DNA of 64,000 nt, from contig NZ_FNCW01000013.1 of assembly GCF_900099815.1 (NCBI RefSeq), forward strand, positions 19,335 through 83,334, given 5' to 3'. Every line of letters starts with the position of its first letter. Position 1 is the stretch's first letter. Position numbers and translations under genes: made by a program. Under the pieces are notes generated by a model. That model was not told the origin of the DNA and made no database searches. It worked only from the letters and a program-made list of their open reading frames with translations. This DNA comes from Psychroflexus sediminis (GTDB taxonomy: Bacteria; Bacteroidota; Bacteroidia; Flavobacteriales; Flavobacteriaceae). Positions 38,283 through 46,341 of this stretch are shown piece by piece.

Positions 38283-38582
38283 ATGAAAAAAAAAGATACC
38301 TTATCCGAGACTATGAATGCATTGAGAAACGAGGGCTATGTTGATGACCTCAATGTTCTTGATGACCAGATAGAAAATAAAACCAAGAAAAAAAAATACC
38401 CGATAGATGACTTTGAAGTAGATCATTATTTCAGATTTGAGGGTGTGTCAAATCCAGCAGACAATTCTATCTTGTATGCAATCACAACATCAGATGGTCA
38501 CAAAGGAATGCTGGTAGATGGCTACGGAAAATCCGGAGGTCAGATTTCAGATAAAATGCTTAATAAATTACAAATAAAATAA
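38283..38582 (+). CDS. Small conserved Bacteroidota protein upstream of dps
   Basis: 99 residues. An N-terminal helix (MKKKDTLSETMNALRNEGY), a lysine linker (KTKKKKYPIDD) and a compact end FEVDHYFRFEGVSNPADNSI, then YAITTSDGHKGMLVDGYG. I recognise a family of about 100 residues in Bacteroidota databases that often carries the name phosphoribosylpyrophosphate synthetase; there is no PRPP-loop or Walker-type motif here, so I regard that name as wrong. The gene ends one base before dps starts, so cotranscription and a stress role are likely. Confidence 0.65.
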   Translation: MKKKDTLSETMNALRNEGYVDDLNVLDDQIENKTKKKKYPIDDFEVDHYFRFEGVSNPADNSILYAITTSDGHKGMLVDGYGKSGGQISDKMLNKLQIK

Positions 38583-38583
38583 T

Positions 38584-39072
38584 ATGAATTATTTAAACTT
38601 AGATAAATCAAAAACTAAAGACACCGTTAAAGAATTAAACGTGCTTTTAGCAGATTATCATATGTATTATCAAAAATTGAGAAATTTTCACTGGAATATT
38701 ACCGGTCATAATTTTTTTGATTTGCATGAGCAATTTGAGCTGATGTATGACGATGCAAAGCTCAAAGTAGATGAAATCGCTGAACGCATACTCACCCTGC
38801 GCTTTCAGCCAGAGAGTAATTTTTCTACCTACTTAAAATTATCAAACCTCAAAGAATCATCAAAGGATAAATCTGATGTAGAGATGGTTGAAGATTTGTT
38901 ACACGATCATGGTGTTATCATCGATCAAATGAGAAGTGTCATCGAGGTTGCAGATAAAAATGAAGATGAAGGGACAATAGATTTAATTGGCGCTTACATA
39001 AGGGAACTTGAAAAAACCAGCTGGATGCTGGATGCTTGGAACATGCGATTGGCAGATAAGAGAAATGCCTAA
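38584..39072 (+). CDS. dps: Dps-family ferritin-like DNA-protection protein
   Basis: 162 residues. Ferroxidase residues of the Dps inter-subunit site are present: His36 (FHWN), His48 and Glu52 (LHEQFE), Asp63 and Glu67 (VDEIAER). Helical four-bundle length fits Dps. The role is iron storage and protection of DNA against peroxide; the N-terminal tail (MNYLNLDKSKTKDTVKEL) carries three or four lysines and may touch DNA. A decayed second copy follows directly, so this locus underwent tandem duplication. Cotranscribed with the small gene upstream. Confidence 0.92.
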   Translation: MNYLNLDKSKTKDTVKELNVLLADYHMYYQKLRNFHWNITGHNFFDLHEQFELMYDDAKLKVDEIAERILTLRFQPESNFSTYLKLSNLKESSKDKSDVEMVEDLLHDHGVIIDQMRSVIEVADKNEDEGTIDLIGAYIRELEKTSWMLDAWNMRLADKRNA

Positions 39073-39104
39073 AATTACATTTAATAATTTCAGAAATTAA
39101 GTCT

Positions 39105-39558
39105 ATGAGTTATTAGATTTAAGGGCATCAAAAACGCAGGATGCTGCTAAACATTGAATGTTCATCTGGCAGATTATCATTTGTATTATCAAAAGTTGAG
39201 AAATTTTCACTGGAATATTACCGGTGAAAATTTCTTAAATTTATACGCAAAGTTTAAGGAAATGTATGATGACGCCAAATTAAAAATCGATGAAATTGCT
39301 GAACGTATGTTAACCTTACGGTTTCAGCCCGAAAGCAATATCTCCAATTATTTAGAACTTTCAAATCTATAGGAAGTTTCTTCAGATCTTGAGGATTTTA
39401 AAATGATTGAAACCCTACTCTTTGACCATGAAAAAATTATAATTCAAATGAGAAAAGTGGTAGAAGCTGCAGAACAAAATAAGGATGAGGGTACAATAGA
39501 CCTTGTAGGTGAATACATTAGAGAGCTTGAAAAAACCAGCTGGATGCTGGATGCGTGA
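39105..39558 (+). pseudogene. Decayed tandem copy of dps
   Basis: Aligns along nearly its whole length with the dps gene just upstream. Visible lesions: a one-base loss after ATG AGT TA near 39110, a second one-base loss near 39147 (AAA CA TTG), an in-frame TAG at 39370 where dps has AAA, and TGA at 39556 where dps has TGG. The ferroxidase His and Glu of the second helix (LHEQFE in dps) are LYAKFK here, so metal oxidation was already lost or changed. The middle section (39154-39372) still reads as an open frame and can be mistaken for a gene of 72 residues. Confidence 0.85.
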
Positions 39559-39604
39559 ATTATAAAAAAGCAAAAAAAACAATATTCATAATATCATTTT
39601 TAAC

Positions 39605-40516
39605 ATGCAAGAGACTGAAATTGTTGAGAAGACCGAAAAAGCCTGGGCAGAATTAACTACAAAGATTTTCGACTGGATTGATACTATTGTACTGGGTCTG
39701 CCTAATTTTTTAATCGCTGTTTTTGTACTTATTTTATTTATACTTTTTGCAAAGTATTCAAGTAAACTTATAGATAAGCTTTTCCGAAAAAGCAATGCTC
39801 AGGATTCTATCCGGACGGTATCCGTAAAAGTGTTTAGAGTAGTTATCATATCTCTGGGTATATTCATATCCCTAGGTATTTTAAACTTAAATTCAGTGCT
39901 TACCACAGTTCTTGGTGCTGCGGGTGTACTTGGTTTAGCGGTTGGTTTTGCTCTTCAGGGTACTCTTCACAATACCTTTTCAGGTATTATTATTAGTTTT
40001 ATTCCGAAATTACAAATTGGAGACTGGATAGAAACCAATGGCTTTGCAGGCTTTGTAATCGATATTAATTTGAGAAGTGTAATCATACAATCGGTAGACT
40101 ATAATCTGGTCGTCATACCCAATTCCAAAATTGTAGATGCCCCCTTTAAAAATTTTAGCAGAACTCCCAGAGGACGTATCATTTTAACCTGTGGTGTCGG
40201 CTATGAGAGTGATCTCCCAAAAGTCCAGGAAATTACGGAAAATGCAATTAAAGAGATTTTTGAACAACGTCCTGGGGAAAGCATTCAGTTTTTTTATACT
40301 GAATTTGGCGATAGTTCCATCAATTATCAATTGAGATTTTGGGCTAATGTGGCTAATCAAGGAGACGTCTATAAAGCACAGCATGATGCTATTTTAGCAA
40401 TCAAAGCTGCTTACAACGAAAACGATATCAATATTCCATTCCCGATACGCACCTTGGACTTTGGTAAGAATAAATTTAGATCTGAAAAAATTGATATCAG
40501 AACTGTAACTGATTAA
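39605..40516 (+). CDS. MscS-family mechanosensitive channel
   Basis: 303 residues. Three membrane helices in the first 110 residues; the pore-lining TM3 region LGAAGVLGLAVGFALQGTL followed by FSGIIISFIPKLQIGDWIE is the MscS signature. Then the beta domain (VIDINLRSVIIQSVDYNLV, IPNSKIVDAPFKNFSR) and the alpha/beta C-terminal domain. It opens with membrane tension to release solutes under osmotic downshock. Its stop abuts the stop of the convergent bshA with no spacer. Confidence 0.9.
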   Translation: MQETEIVEKTEKAWAELTTKIFDWIDTIVLGLPNFLIAVFVLILFILFAKYSSKLIDKLFRKSNAQDSIRTVSVKVFRVVIISLGIFISLGILNLNSVLTTVLGAAGVLGLAVGFALQGTLHNTFSGIIISFIPKLQIGDWIETNGFAGFVIDINLRSVIIQSVDYNLVVIPNSKIVDAPFKNFSRTPRGRIILTCGVGYESDLPKVQEITENAIKEIFEQRPGESIQFFYTEFGDSSINYQLRFWANVANQGDVYKAQHDAILAIKAAYNENDINIPFPIRTLDFGKNKFRSEKIDIRTVTD

Positions 40517-41635
40517 TTACATCATTTTTTGATATAATTTTTCATACTGACATACCACTCTTTCTACGTCAAATTTTTCAGCAATCTGCCGTGCTTCTTT
40601 TTTAAAAGTTTCCAATACCCTTTCATCCGATAAAATTTTAATTCCATTAGCAGCCATATCTTCTACATCGCCTATGTTGCTTAAGAATCCTGAAACTCCG
40701 TGAATATTCACCTCGGGAAGACCTCCTGCATTGGATGAAATGATGGGAACTCTATGAGCCATCGCCTCTAAGGCGGCAAGACCGAAACTTTCCTTCTCCG
40801 ATGGTAATAAAAATAGGTCTGAATAGCAAAGGATGCGTTCCACTTCGTTGCTTTTCCCTAAAAATATCACCTTATCTCTTATGTTTAATTTTTTGGCCAG
40901 TTGCAAGGCTTTTTCCCGGTCCGGCCCATCCCCAACAATAACCAGCTTTGATTTTATTTTGGATTGTATCCTGAAAAACACTTCAATCACGTCATTTAAA
41001 CGCTTTACTTCTCTTAAGTTACTGACGTGGGTAATAACTTTTTCGTCTTCAAAAGCAACCATGTGACGTTTACATTCTTCGAAATTTTCAGTTAGATTGG
41101 AGAGGTCAATGAAATTTGGGACAACCTCAATTTCTTTTTTGATGTCAAAAATTTCAAAGGTATCTTGTTTCAAGCTTTCAGAGACTGAAGTAACGACATC
41201 GCTTTTATTGATGCTAAAATTCACGGCAGGTTTATAAAAGGAGTGACTTCCTACCAAGGTGATATCTGTTCCATGAAGGGTTGTCATCATGGGGAGTTTT
41301 ATCCCTTCCTCCAAAAGCATTTGTTGAGCCATAAACCCGGCATAAGCGTGAGGAATAGCATAATGAACATGAAGTATATCTATTTTATGCTTTTGTACAA
41401 CGTTTACAAGTTTGCTGGAAAGTGCCAGCTCATAGGGCTGATAGTGAAATAAGGGATATTCTGGAACGGAAACCTCGTGATAGTGTATAGATGTACTCAA
41501 ATATTCGAGCCTTACAGGTTGCTTATAAGTAACAAAATGTATTTCATGCCCTCTTTTGGACAATGCAATTCCTAATTCTGTTGCCACTACTCCACTCCCG
41601 CCAAAGGTAGGATAACACACTATTGCTATTTTCAT
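40517..41635 (-). CDS. bshA: GlcNAc L-malate synthase (bacillithiol synthesis)
   Basis: 372 residues, GT4 glycosyltransferase: N-terminal CYPTFGGSGVVATELGIALSKRGHEIHFVTYK, sugar-nucleotide part VVPNFIDLSNL, and C-terminal SEKESFGLAALEAMAHRVPI with the ExxxxxxxE pair. The N-terminal GGSGVVATELG and VHYAIPHAYA stretches are typical of BshA. It joins UDP-GlcNAc to L-malate as the first step of bacillithiol. bshB and bshC are not in the window. On the minus strand -7 box TATTTTTG lies at 41660-41653, 18 bases before the ATG. Upstream, the GH3/serine-hydrolase fusion is on the same strand. Confidence 0.9.
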   Translation of the reverse strand: MKIAIVCYPTFGGSGVVATELGIALSKRGHEIHFVTYKQPVRLEYLSTSIHYHEVSVPEYPLFHYQPYELALSSKLVNVVQKHKIDILHVHYAIPHAYAGFMAQQMLLEEGIKLPMMTTLHGTDITLVGSHSFYKPAVNFSINKSDVVTSVSESLKQDTFEIFDIKKEIEVVPNFIDLSNLTENFEECKRHMVAFEDEKVITHVSNLREVKRLNDVIEVFFRIQSKIKSKLVIVGDGPDREKALQLAKKLNIRDKVIFLGKSNEVERILCYSDLFLLPSEKESFGLAALEAMAHRVPIISSNAGGLPEVNIHGVSGFLSNIGDVEDMAANGIKILSDERVLETFKKEARQIAEKFDVERVVCQYEKLYQKMM

Positions 41636-41652
41636 AATTTTTTTATTATTCC

Positions 41653-41660
41653 CAAAAATA
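41653..41660 (-). promoter_or_regulatory. Candidate -7 element for bshA
   Basis: TATTTTTG on the minus strand, an exact TAnnTTTG match, 17 bases before the bshA start codon. No -33 TTG at the right spacing. Confidence 0.38.
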
Positions 41661-41704
41661 GAAGATTGAAGCTTATTTTGGTCTTAAACTAATCTCAAAT
41701 TATT

Positions 41705-44617
41705 TTAATAGTCCTTCGATAAGTTTTCATAAATAAGCCCTTGTATTTTGGTTCTAATGTCTTCATCAATAAGTTTTGTATTGGCCGGGTCGGGATGTAT
41801 CCGGTTGGATAAAAAAATATAGATAATTTCTTCTTCAGGGTCGGCCCATGCATAAGTACCTGTAAAGCCGGAATGACCAAAACTCGACATGGAAAGACAA
41901 CCGCAGGTAGGACCGATATCATCAAGCTGCGGTTTATCGAAACCTACTCCTCTTCTCACCTCTTTATCGCAATAATAACAGGTATTGAACTTTGTCATGG
42001 TTTGTGGGCTAAAGTAAATTTTACCTCCAAAATCACCTTTATTTAAGTAAAGCTGCATAAACGAAGCCACATCTCTAGCGTTTCCAAATAAACCGGCATG
42101 ACCTCCAACACCACCAAGCATAGCAGCACCCTGATCGTGAACCGTTCCATGAATCAATTCTTGTCTCCAAACTGTATCGTTTTCTGTAGGAACAATTTTT
42201 TCTTTATCAAAGTGATTCAAAGGAAAAAACTTTAATCGGCTCAATCCCATAGGCCTGTAAAAATAAGTCTCGGCCAGTGTATCTAAAGAATTATCTGTTT
42301 GTTGTTCGATGAATTTCTTTAAAAAATAATAAGGTAAATCAGAATATTTATACTCCAAGGTATCGCGTAATTCACTTTCTACAATTTGCGAATAAATGGA
42401 ATCCTGGTAATCTGTTCTCAAATACATGTTCTCCAACACTTTAATGCTGAACTCTTCAGAATATTCCGAAGCATAATACTCTGATTTTTCTTCTAAGGTG
42501 TTTTGATAAAAAGGAATCCAGGGCTCTAACCTGGCATAATGCGAGAGCATGTCGAGAACGCTTATATCAGCTTTATTGGAGCTGGCAAGTGCTGGTATAA
42601 GTTCATGGAGCTTGGTGTTTAAACTAAGTTTACTAGCTTCTTCCAGTGTCATTAATATAGGCAGCGTTGTCAGTATCTTGGTAAGAGAAGCTAAGTCGTA
42701 AACGTCATCACTCTGCACTTTATTTTTTTTATCATAGGTATGATATCCAAAGTTTTTATCGTAGATAATTTTCCCTTTTCTGGCAATCAGAATCTGCATG
42801 CCGGGTGTCATTTTTTCATCTAAAGCATAGTTTGCAATAGAATCTACTTTCTTTTCAAATCGCTCGTCAAAACCCAAATTTTGATAATAACCCTGTCCCA
42901 GTCTGCCATTTGATTTTAATTTATAACCGGTTCCAACAGGGAATGCAGAAGTAATACTCACAGGCAAGTTGCCAAGGGTCTCTAGTGCCCCAAAAATCTG
43001 TTGAGCGGCAACAGATTGAGCTATATCGCTATTCTGGTATACCTGAAAAATTGCATCTATGTTAATAAAGCTCTGTAAGCCTAATAAACTGTAAGGCCTT
43101 GAGAAATTAACAAGAGTGACTTTATTTTCTCTTGAAAGCTGTTCGATACATTTAATTTCGTAAGGAGTAAACTTATAATCTGTCCAGGGATTTATGTCAG
43201 ATCTGTGGTAGCCAATAATAATGTGGTCGAAATCCAGCTTGCTATTTTTATTCAAAATGGATTCTTTATTCTCTATTCTTTCAACAGCAGCATACCTATT
43301 TAAGGCCTCATAAAAGGTTTCTCCACTGGCGTCTCCAAGTCCTAAATAACCAATCTTTTGATGTTCAACATCGCTGATTGGTAATATTCCCAGATCATTT
43401 TTTAAGACTGTCGTTGCATTTTCAATAGCTAACTTATAAACGGCGTCATTTAAGCCTGAATTCAATTCTGAGGTCAAATGAGTCGTTTCGATAGGATCAA
43501 AATTATTCAAGCCCACCTTATATTTGGCGTATAATATTTTCTTAACTGAATAGGCTAATCTGCTTTTAGCAATTTTGTTATTTTTAATTGCTTTCTTAAT
43601 GATTTCAATGGCTTTCGGTACATTTTCAGAAATCAACAGAATATCACTTCCGGCTTGAAAGGCTTTTAAATCTACTTCACCAGGAATATTGTTATTGCTA
43701 ACTCCTTTCATATTTAAGGCATCTGTGATGACTAATCCCTTAAATCCAAGCTCTTCTTTTAGCAGCTGGCTAACAATTTTAGGGGAAAGGGAGGAAGGGA
43801 AATCCGATCTGCTTTCTAAGCTGGGCACGTTCAAATGAGCTACCATGATGCTACTCACCCCTTCATTGATTAAAGCTCTAAATGGTTCCAATTCGATTGC
43901 TCTGATGCGTTGTTCAGAAAAATCTATCGTGGGTAAGGTTAAATGCGAATCTTGCTGAGTATCACCATGACCAGGAAAATGCTTTGCACTGGTAAGGATT
44001 CCAGCATCGTGCATGCCTTTCATAAGCGCTACAGCATGAGAGATCACCACTTCTTTAGTTTCTCCAAAAGACCGGTTACCAATAATAGGATTTTCAGGAT
44101 TGGTGTTGATATCTGCAACAGGAGCAAAATTGATATGGACACCAAGTCGCTTATTGTGTTTACCAATTTGGTTCCCAACTTTCCTCACTATGGAAGTATC
44201 TTTTATCGCTCCCAGGGTCATATTCCAGGGAAAAGCATAAGTAGAATCCAGCCGCATAGCAAGGCCCCACTCTGCATCCATTCCTATAAGTAAGGGGACT
44301 TTATTCTCCGTTTGGATTTTGTTGGTGAACTGGGCTTGTCTGTAAGGATTTCCTTTAGAAAAAATTACACCACCGATATGATTGGTCTTTATAAAATCTG
44401 CTATGTTTTCAAGTTCAGCATCTGATTTATTTGTGAAGACATCGATCATAAACAGTTGTCCGATTTTTTCTTCCAAACTCAGATTCGAATACAACGAATC
44501 CACCCATTTCCTTTGAGAGTTTATATCTTCTGAAAACAAACTGTTTTGCGCTAAAACACAGGTGAATGAAAAAAAAGCCATCAAAAAGACGACTTTACTA
44601 TAGATTTTAGAACTCAT
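41705..44617 (-). CDS. GH3 beta-N-acetylhexosaminidase fused to a beta-lactamase-type serine hydrolase
   Basis: 970 residues with a signal peptide (MSSKIYSKVVFLMAFFSFTC, VLAQ). Residues about 35-380 are a glycoside hydrolase family 3 domain of the NagZ type: KHFPGHGDT followed by QQDSH (212-224, with the catalytic Asp/His loop) and nucleophile D299 in LVITDALNMKG. A middle alpha/beta section follows (about 390-560). The C-terminal part (about 590-970) is a class C beta-lactamase/DD-peptidase-like domain: SLTK (SxxK near 643), YSDL in the YxN place and GHSGFTG (HxG type). HGTVHDQGA is typical of this fusion. Probably periplasmic, acting on murein sugar or peptide. Confidence 0.88.
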   Translation of the reverse strand: MSSKIYSKVVFLMAFFSFTCVLAQNSLFSEDINSQRKWVDSLYSNLSLEEKIGQLFMIDVFTNKSDAELENIADFIKTNHIGGVIFSKGNPYRQAQFTNKIQTENKVPLLIGMDAEWGLAMRLDSTYAFPWNMTLGAIKDTSIVRKVGNQIGKHNKRLGVHINFAPVADINTNPENPIIGNRSFGETKEVVISHAVALMKGMHDAGILTSAKHFPGHGDTQQDSHLTLPTIDFSEQRIRAIELEPFRALINEGVSSIMVAHLNVPSLESRSDFPSSLSPKIVSQLLKEELGFKGLVITDALNMKGVSNNNIPGEVDLKAFQAGSDILLISENVPKAIEIIKKAIKNNKIAKSRLAYSVKKILYAKYKVGLNNFDPIETTHLTSELNSGLNDAVYKLAIENATTVLKNDLGILPISDVEHQKIGYLGLGDASGETFYEALNRYAAVERIENKESILNKNSKLDFDHIIIGYHRSDINPWTDYKFTPYEIKCIEQLSRENKVTLVNFSRPYSLLGLQSFINIDAIFQVYQNSDIAQSVAAQQIFGALETLGNLPVSITSAFPVGTGYKLKSNGRLGQGYYQNLGFDERFEKKVDSIANYALDEKMTPGMQILIARKGKIIYDKNFGYHTYDKKNKVQSDDVYDLASLTKILTTLPILMTLEEASKLSLNTKLHELIPALASSNKADISVLDMLSHYARLEPWIPFYQNTLEEKSEYYASEYSEEFSIKVLENMYLRTDYQDSIYSQIVESELRDTLEYKYSDLPYYFLKKFIEQQTDNSLDTLAETYFYRPMGLSRLKFFPLNHFDKEKIVPTENDTVWRQELIHGTVHDQGAAMLGGVGGHAGLFGNARDVASFMQLYLNKGDFGGKIYFSPQTMTKFNTCYYCDKEVRRGVGFDKPQLDDIGPTCGCLSMSSFGHSGFTGTYAWADPEEEIIYIFLSNRIHPDPANTKLIDEDIRTKIQGLIYENLSKDY

Positions 44618-44623
44618 ATATTT

Positions 44624-45106
44624 TTATAACAATCGGCTATGCCAGCTTTCTGTCATTGGCACTTCCCAAAATTCTTTATATTCTGATTTTGTATTCACGA
44701 GATTATTGAATACAATAGTCTGCGGTGATACAGCTTTTTGTTTTACCATTTTTTTGAAATCCAGTAATGGTTTGTAGGCTACAAATTCTCCATTTTTAAA
44801 ACTAACGTTCATTTTATCCAATAAATCCACATTGTATTCCTTTTCTAAACTTTGGATAAAGTGAACGGATGCATCTATTGAACAACCACTGGCACTGGCT
44901 TGAGACTCATCGAGACCCAAAACAATAAAGCGATTATACCTAATGTCGAATCCTGCTTTAAGAGACTGGCCATGAACGGTCCAGTTTTCCAAAAACCTTT
45001 CAATTTTAGGCTTTATTTCATTGAGTTCGTCTTCACTAAATCCTCTACTAGCCTGAAAAACCCAAACCCTCGACGAATCTGGCAATTCACTAAATTCTAC
45101 TACCAT
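44624..45106 (-). CDS. Conserved protein of unknown function (often misnamed ABC transporter ATPase)
   Basis: 160 residues, 6 bases upstream of the GH3 fusion. No Walker motifs or signal peptide. Recurring stretches: SSRVWVFQASRGFSEDEL, WTVHGQSLKAGFDIRYNRFIV, DESQASASGCSIDASVHFI. I recall the SASGCSID signature from a Bacteroidota family which is labelled ABC transporter ATPase in databases; the sequence does not support that name. It lies between the GH3 fusion and the Fe-S protein genes in one direction, as part of a likely operon. Confidence 0.7.
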   Translation of the reverse strand: MVVEFSELPDSSRVWVFQASRGFSEDELNEIKPKIERFLENWTVHGQSLKAGFDIRYNRFIVLGLDESQASASGCSIDASVHFIQSLEKEYNVDLLDKMNVSFKNGEFVAYKPLLDFKKMVKQKAVSPQTIVFNNLVNTKSEYKEFWEVPMTESWHSRLL

Positions 45107-45111
45107 ATTTT

Positions 45112-45903
45112 TTATAAATCATCTGCATTAGCAATCATTTCCACAACATCAAGAACTTCAATTTCGTCTTGTTTTTCTTTATTCTTAACACCATCAGTCA
45201 TCATGGTGTTGCAAAACGGACAACCTGCAGCAATAACTTCAGGCTTCACTTCTACCGCTTGTTCTGTTCTGTGAATATTTACTTCTTTATCTCCTTTTTC
45301 TGCATCCTTAAACATTTGAGCCCCTCCTGCACCACAGCACAGCCCTTTGGATTTGCAAGATTTCATTTCCACCAATTCTACTTCAAGTTTGCGCAACAAA
45401 TCTCTTGGAGCTTCATATTCACCATTAGCTCGTCCCAAATAGCAAGGGTCATGAAATGTAATTTTTTTCCCTTTATATTTTCCACCTTCTACCTTTAATC
45501 TTCCTTCATTCAAAAGCTGTTTCAAAAACTGCGTATGATGAATCACTTCGTATTTCCCACCCAAAGCAGGGTACTCATTTTTGATTGTATTGAAACAATG
45601 CGGACAGGCGGTTACTATTTTTTTGACTTCGTATGCATTTAGTACTTCAATGTTAGTCATCGCCTGCATTTGAAATAGAAATTCATTTCCTGCTCTTTTT
45701 GCAGGATCCCCTGTACAGCCTTCTTCAGTTCCAAGCACTGCAAAATCAACATTGATATTGTTTAAAATTTTAACAAAAGCCTTAGTGATTTTTTTAGCTC
45801 TATCATCAAAACTTCCAGCACAACCTACCCAGAACAAAACTTCTGGTTGCTTTCCTTCCGCTAAATAAGATGCCATAGTTGGCACTTTCAAATTATCACT
45901 CAT
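45112..45903 (-). CDS. Cysteine-rich (CCG-domain) Fe-S protein, HdrB/LutA-like
   Basis: 263 residues, two CCG domains: first WVGCAGSFDDRA then EEGCTGDPAKR and ACPHCFNTIKNEYP; second HDPCYLGRANGEYEA, then KGLCCGAGGAQMF and GCPFCNTMM. This pattern binds a non-cubane Fe-S cluster in HdrB and is found in GlcF/LutA. It lies in the same operon as a membrane Fe-S protein (46342-47682), which fits an electron-transfer pair: the membrane subunit hands electrons to or from this one. Physiological substrate unknown. Confidence 0.85.
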   Translation of the reverse strand: MSDNLKVPTMASYLAEGKQPEVLFWVGCAGSFDDRAKKITKAFVKILNNINVDFAVLGTEEGCTGDPAKRAGNEFLFQMQAMTNIEVLNAYEVKKIVTACPHCFNTIKNEYPALGGKYEVIHHTQFLKQLLNEGRLKVEGGKYKGKKITFHDPCYLGRANGEYEAPRDLLRKLEVELVEMKSCKSKGLCCGAGGAQMFKDAEKGDKEVNIHRTEQAVEVKPEVIAAGCPFCNTMMTDGVKNKEKQDEIEVLDVVEMIANADDL

Positions 45904-45913
45904 ATCATATGTT

Positions 45914-46333
45914 TTAATCTTTAAATACTTGTATAGTCTCTTTCTTGTTTACTAAGTCTGTAAATTGACCCTTATACCGAGTAGCCTTTACGATATGATT
46001 ATCAATCCAATGATAATTACCGCCTCTTGGTTTTCCCATTAATAAACTGTGGTATTTAAAACCATGCTTATTCAGCCAGTCTTCCGTAACTTTCCTATGT
46101 TCTTCAACTCTTGACGTAAAAAAACAAATCTGGTGTCCATCCTTATACCATTTATTGACGGTCTCCAGTGCATCAGGAAAAGGTTCGCAGGTAGCCATTC
46201 TCTCAGGCTCTTCGTTTGGAACGTCATCTGTTATGGTCCCATCAATATCTATAAGGTAATTTTTAACACCATCGGGTAAACTTGGACTTACGCTCTGCTC
46301 TTTTGTATCTTTCTGTTGATTTTTTGATGCCAT
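45914..46333 (-). CDS. HAD-type phosphatase, small form
   Basis: 139 residues. Motif I LIDIDGTITDD (Asp29 and Asp31 of DxDGT), motif II in CFFTSR (Thr near 74) and basic residues after (GKPRGGNYHWID). No cap domain of size, so a minimal HAD phosphatase. Databases sometimes give related proteins the name phosphoheptose isomerase, for which I see no SIS domain. It is placed between the two Fe-S genes with gaps of 10 and 8 bases, so it is in their operon. Confidence 0.75.
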   Translation of the reverse strand: MASKNQQKDTKEQSVSPSLPDGVKNYLIDIDGTITDDVPNEEPERMATCEPFPDALETVNKWYKDGHQICFFTSRVEEHRKVTEDWLNKHGFKYHSLLMGKPRGGNYHWIDNHIVKATRYKGQFTDLVNKKETIQVFKD

Positions 46334-46341
46334 AATACTGA

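Noticed and set aside
38283..38582. Phosphoribosylpyrophosphate synthetase
   Set aside because: Length and motifs do not fit; no PRPP-binding loop.
39154..39372. 72-residue open frame resembling Dps
   Set aside because: It is the middle section of the decayed dps copy, bounded by a frameshift and a TAG; not a separate gene.
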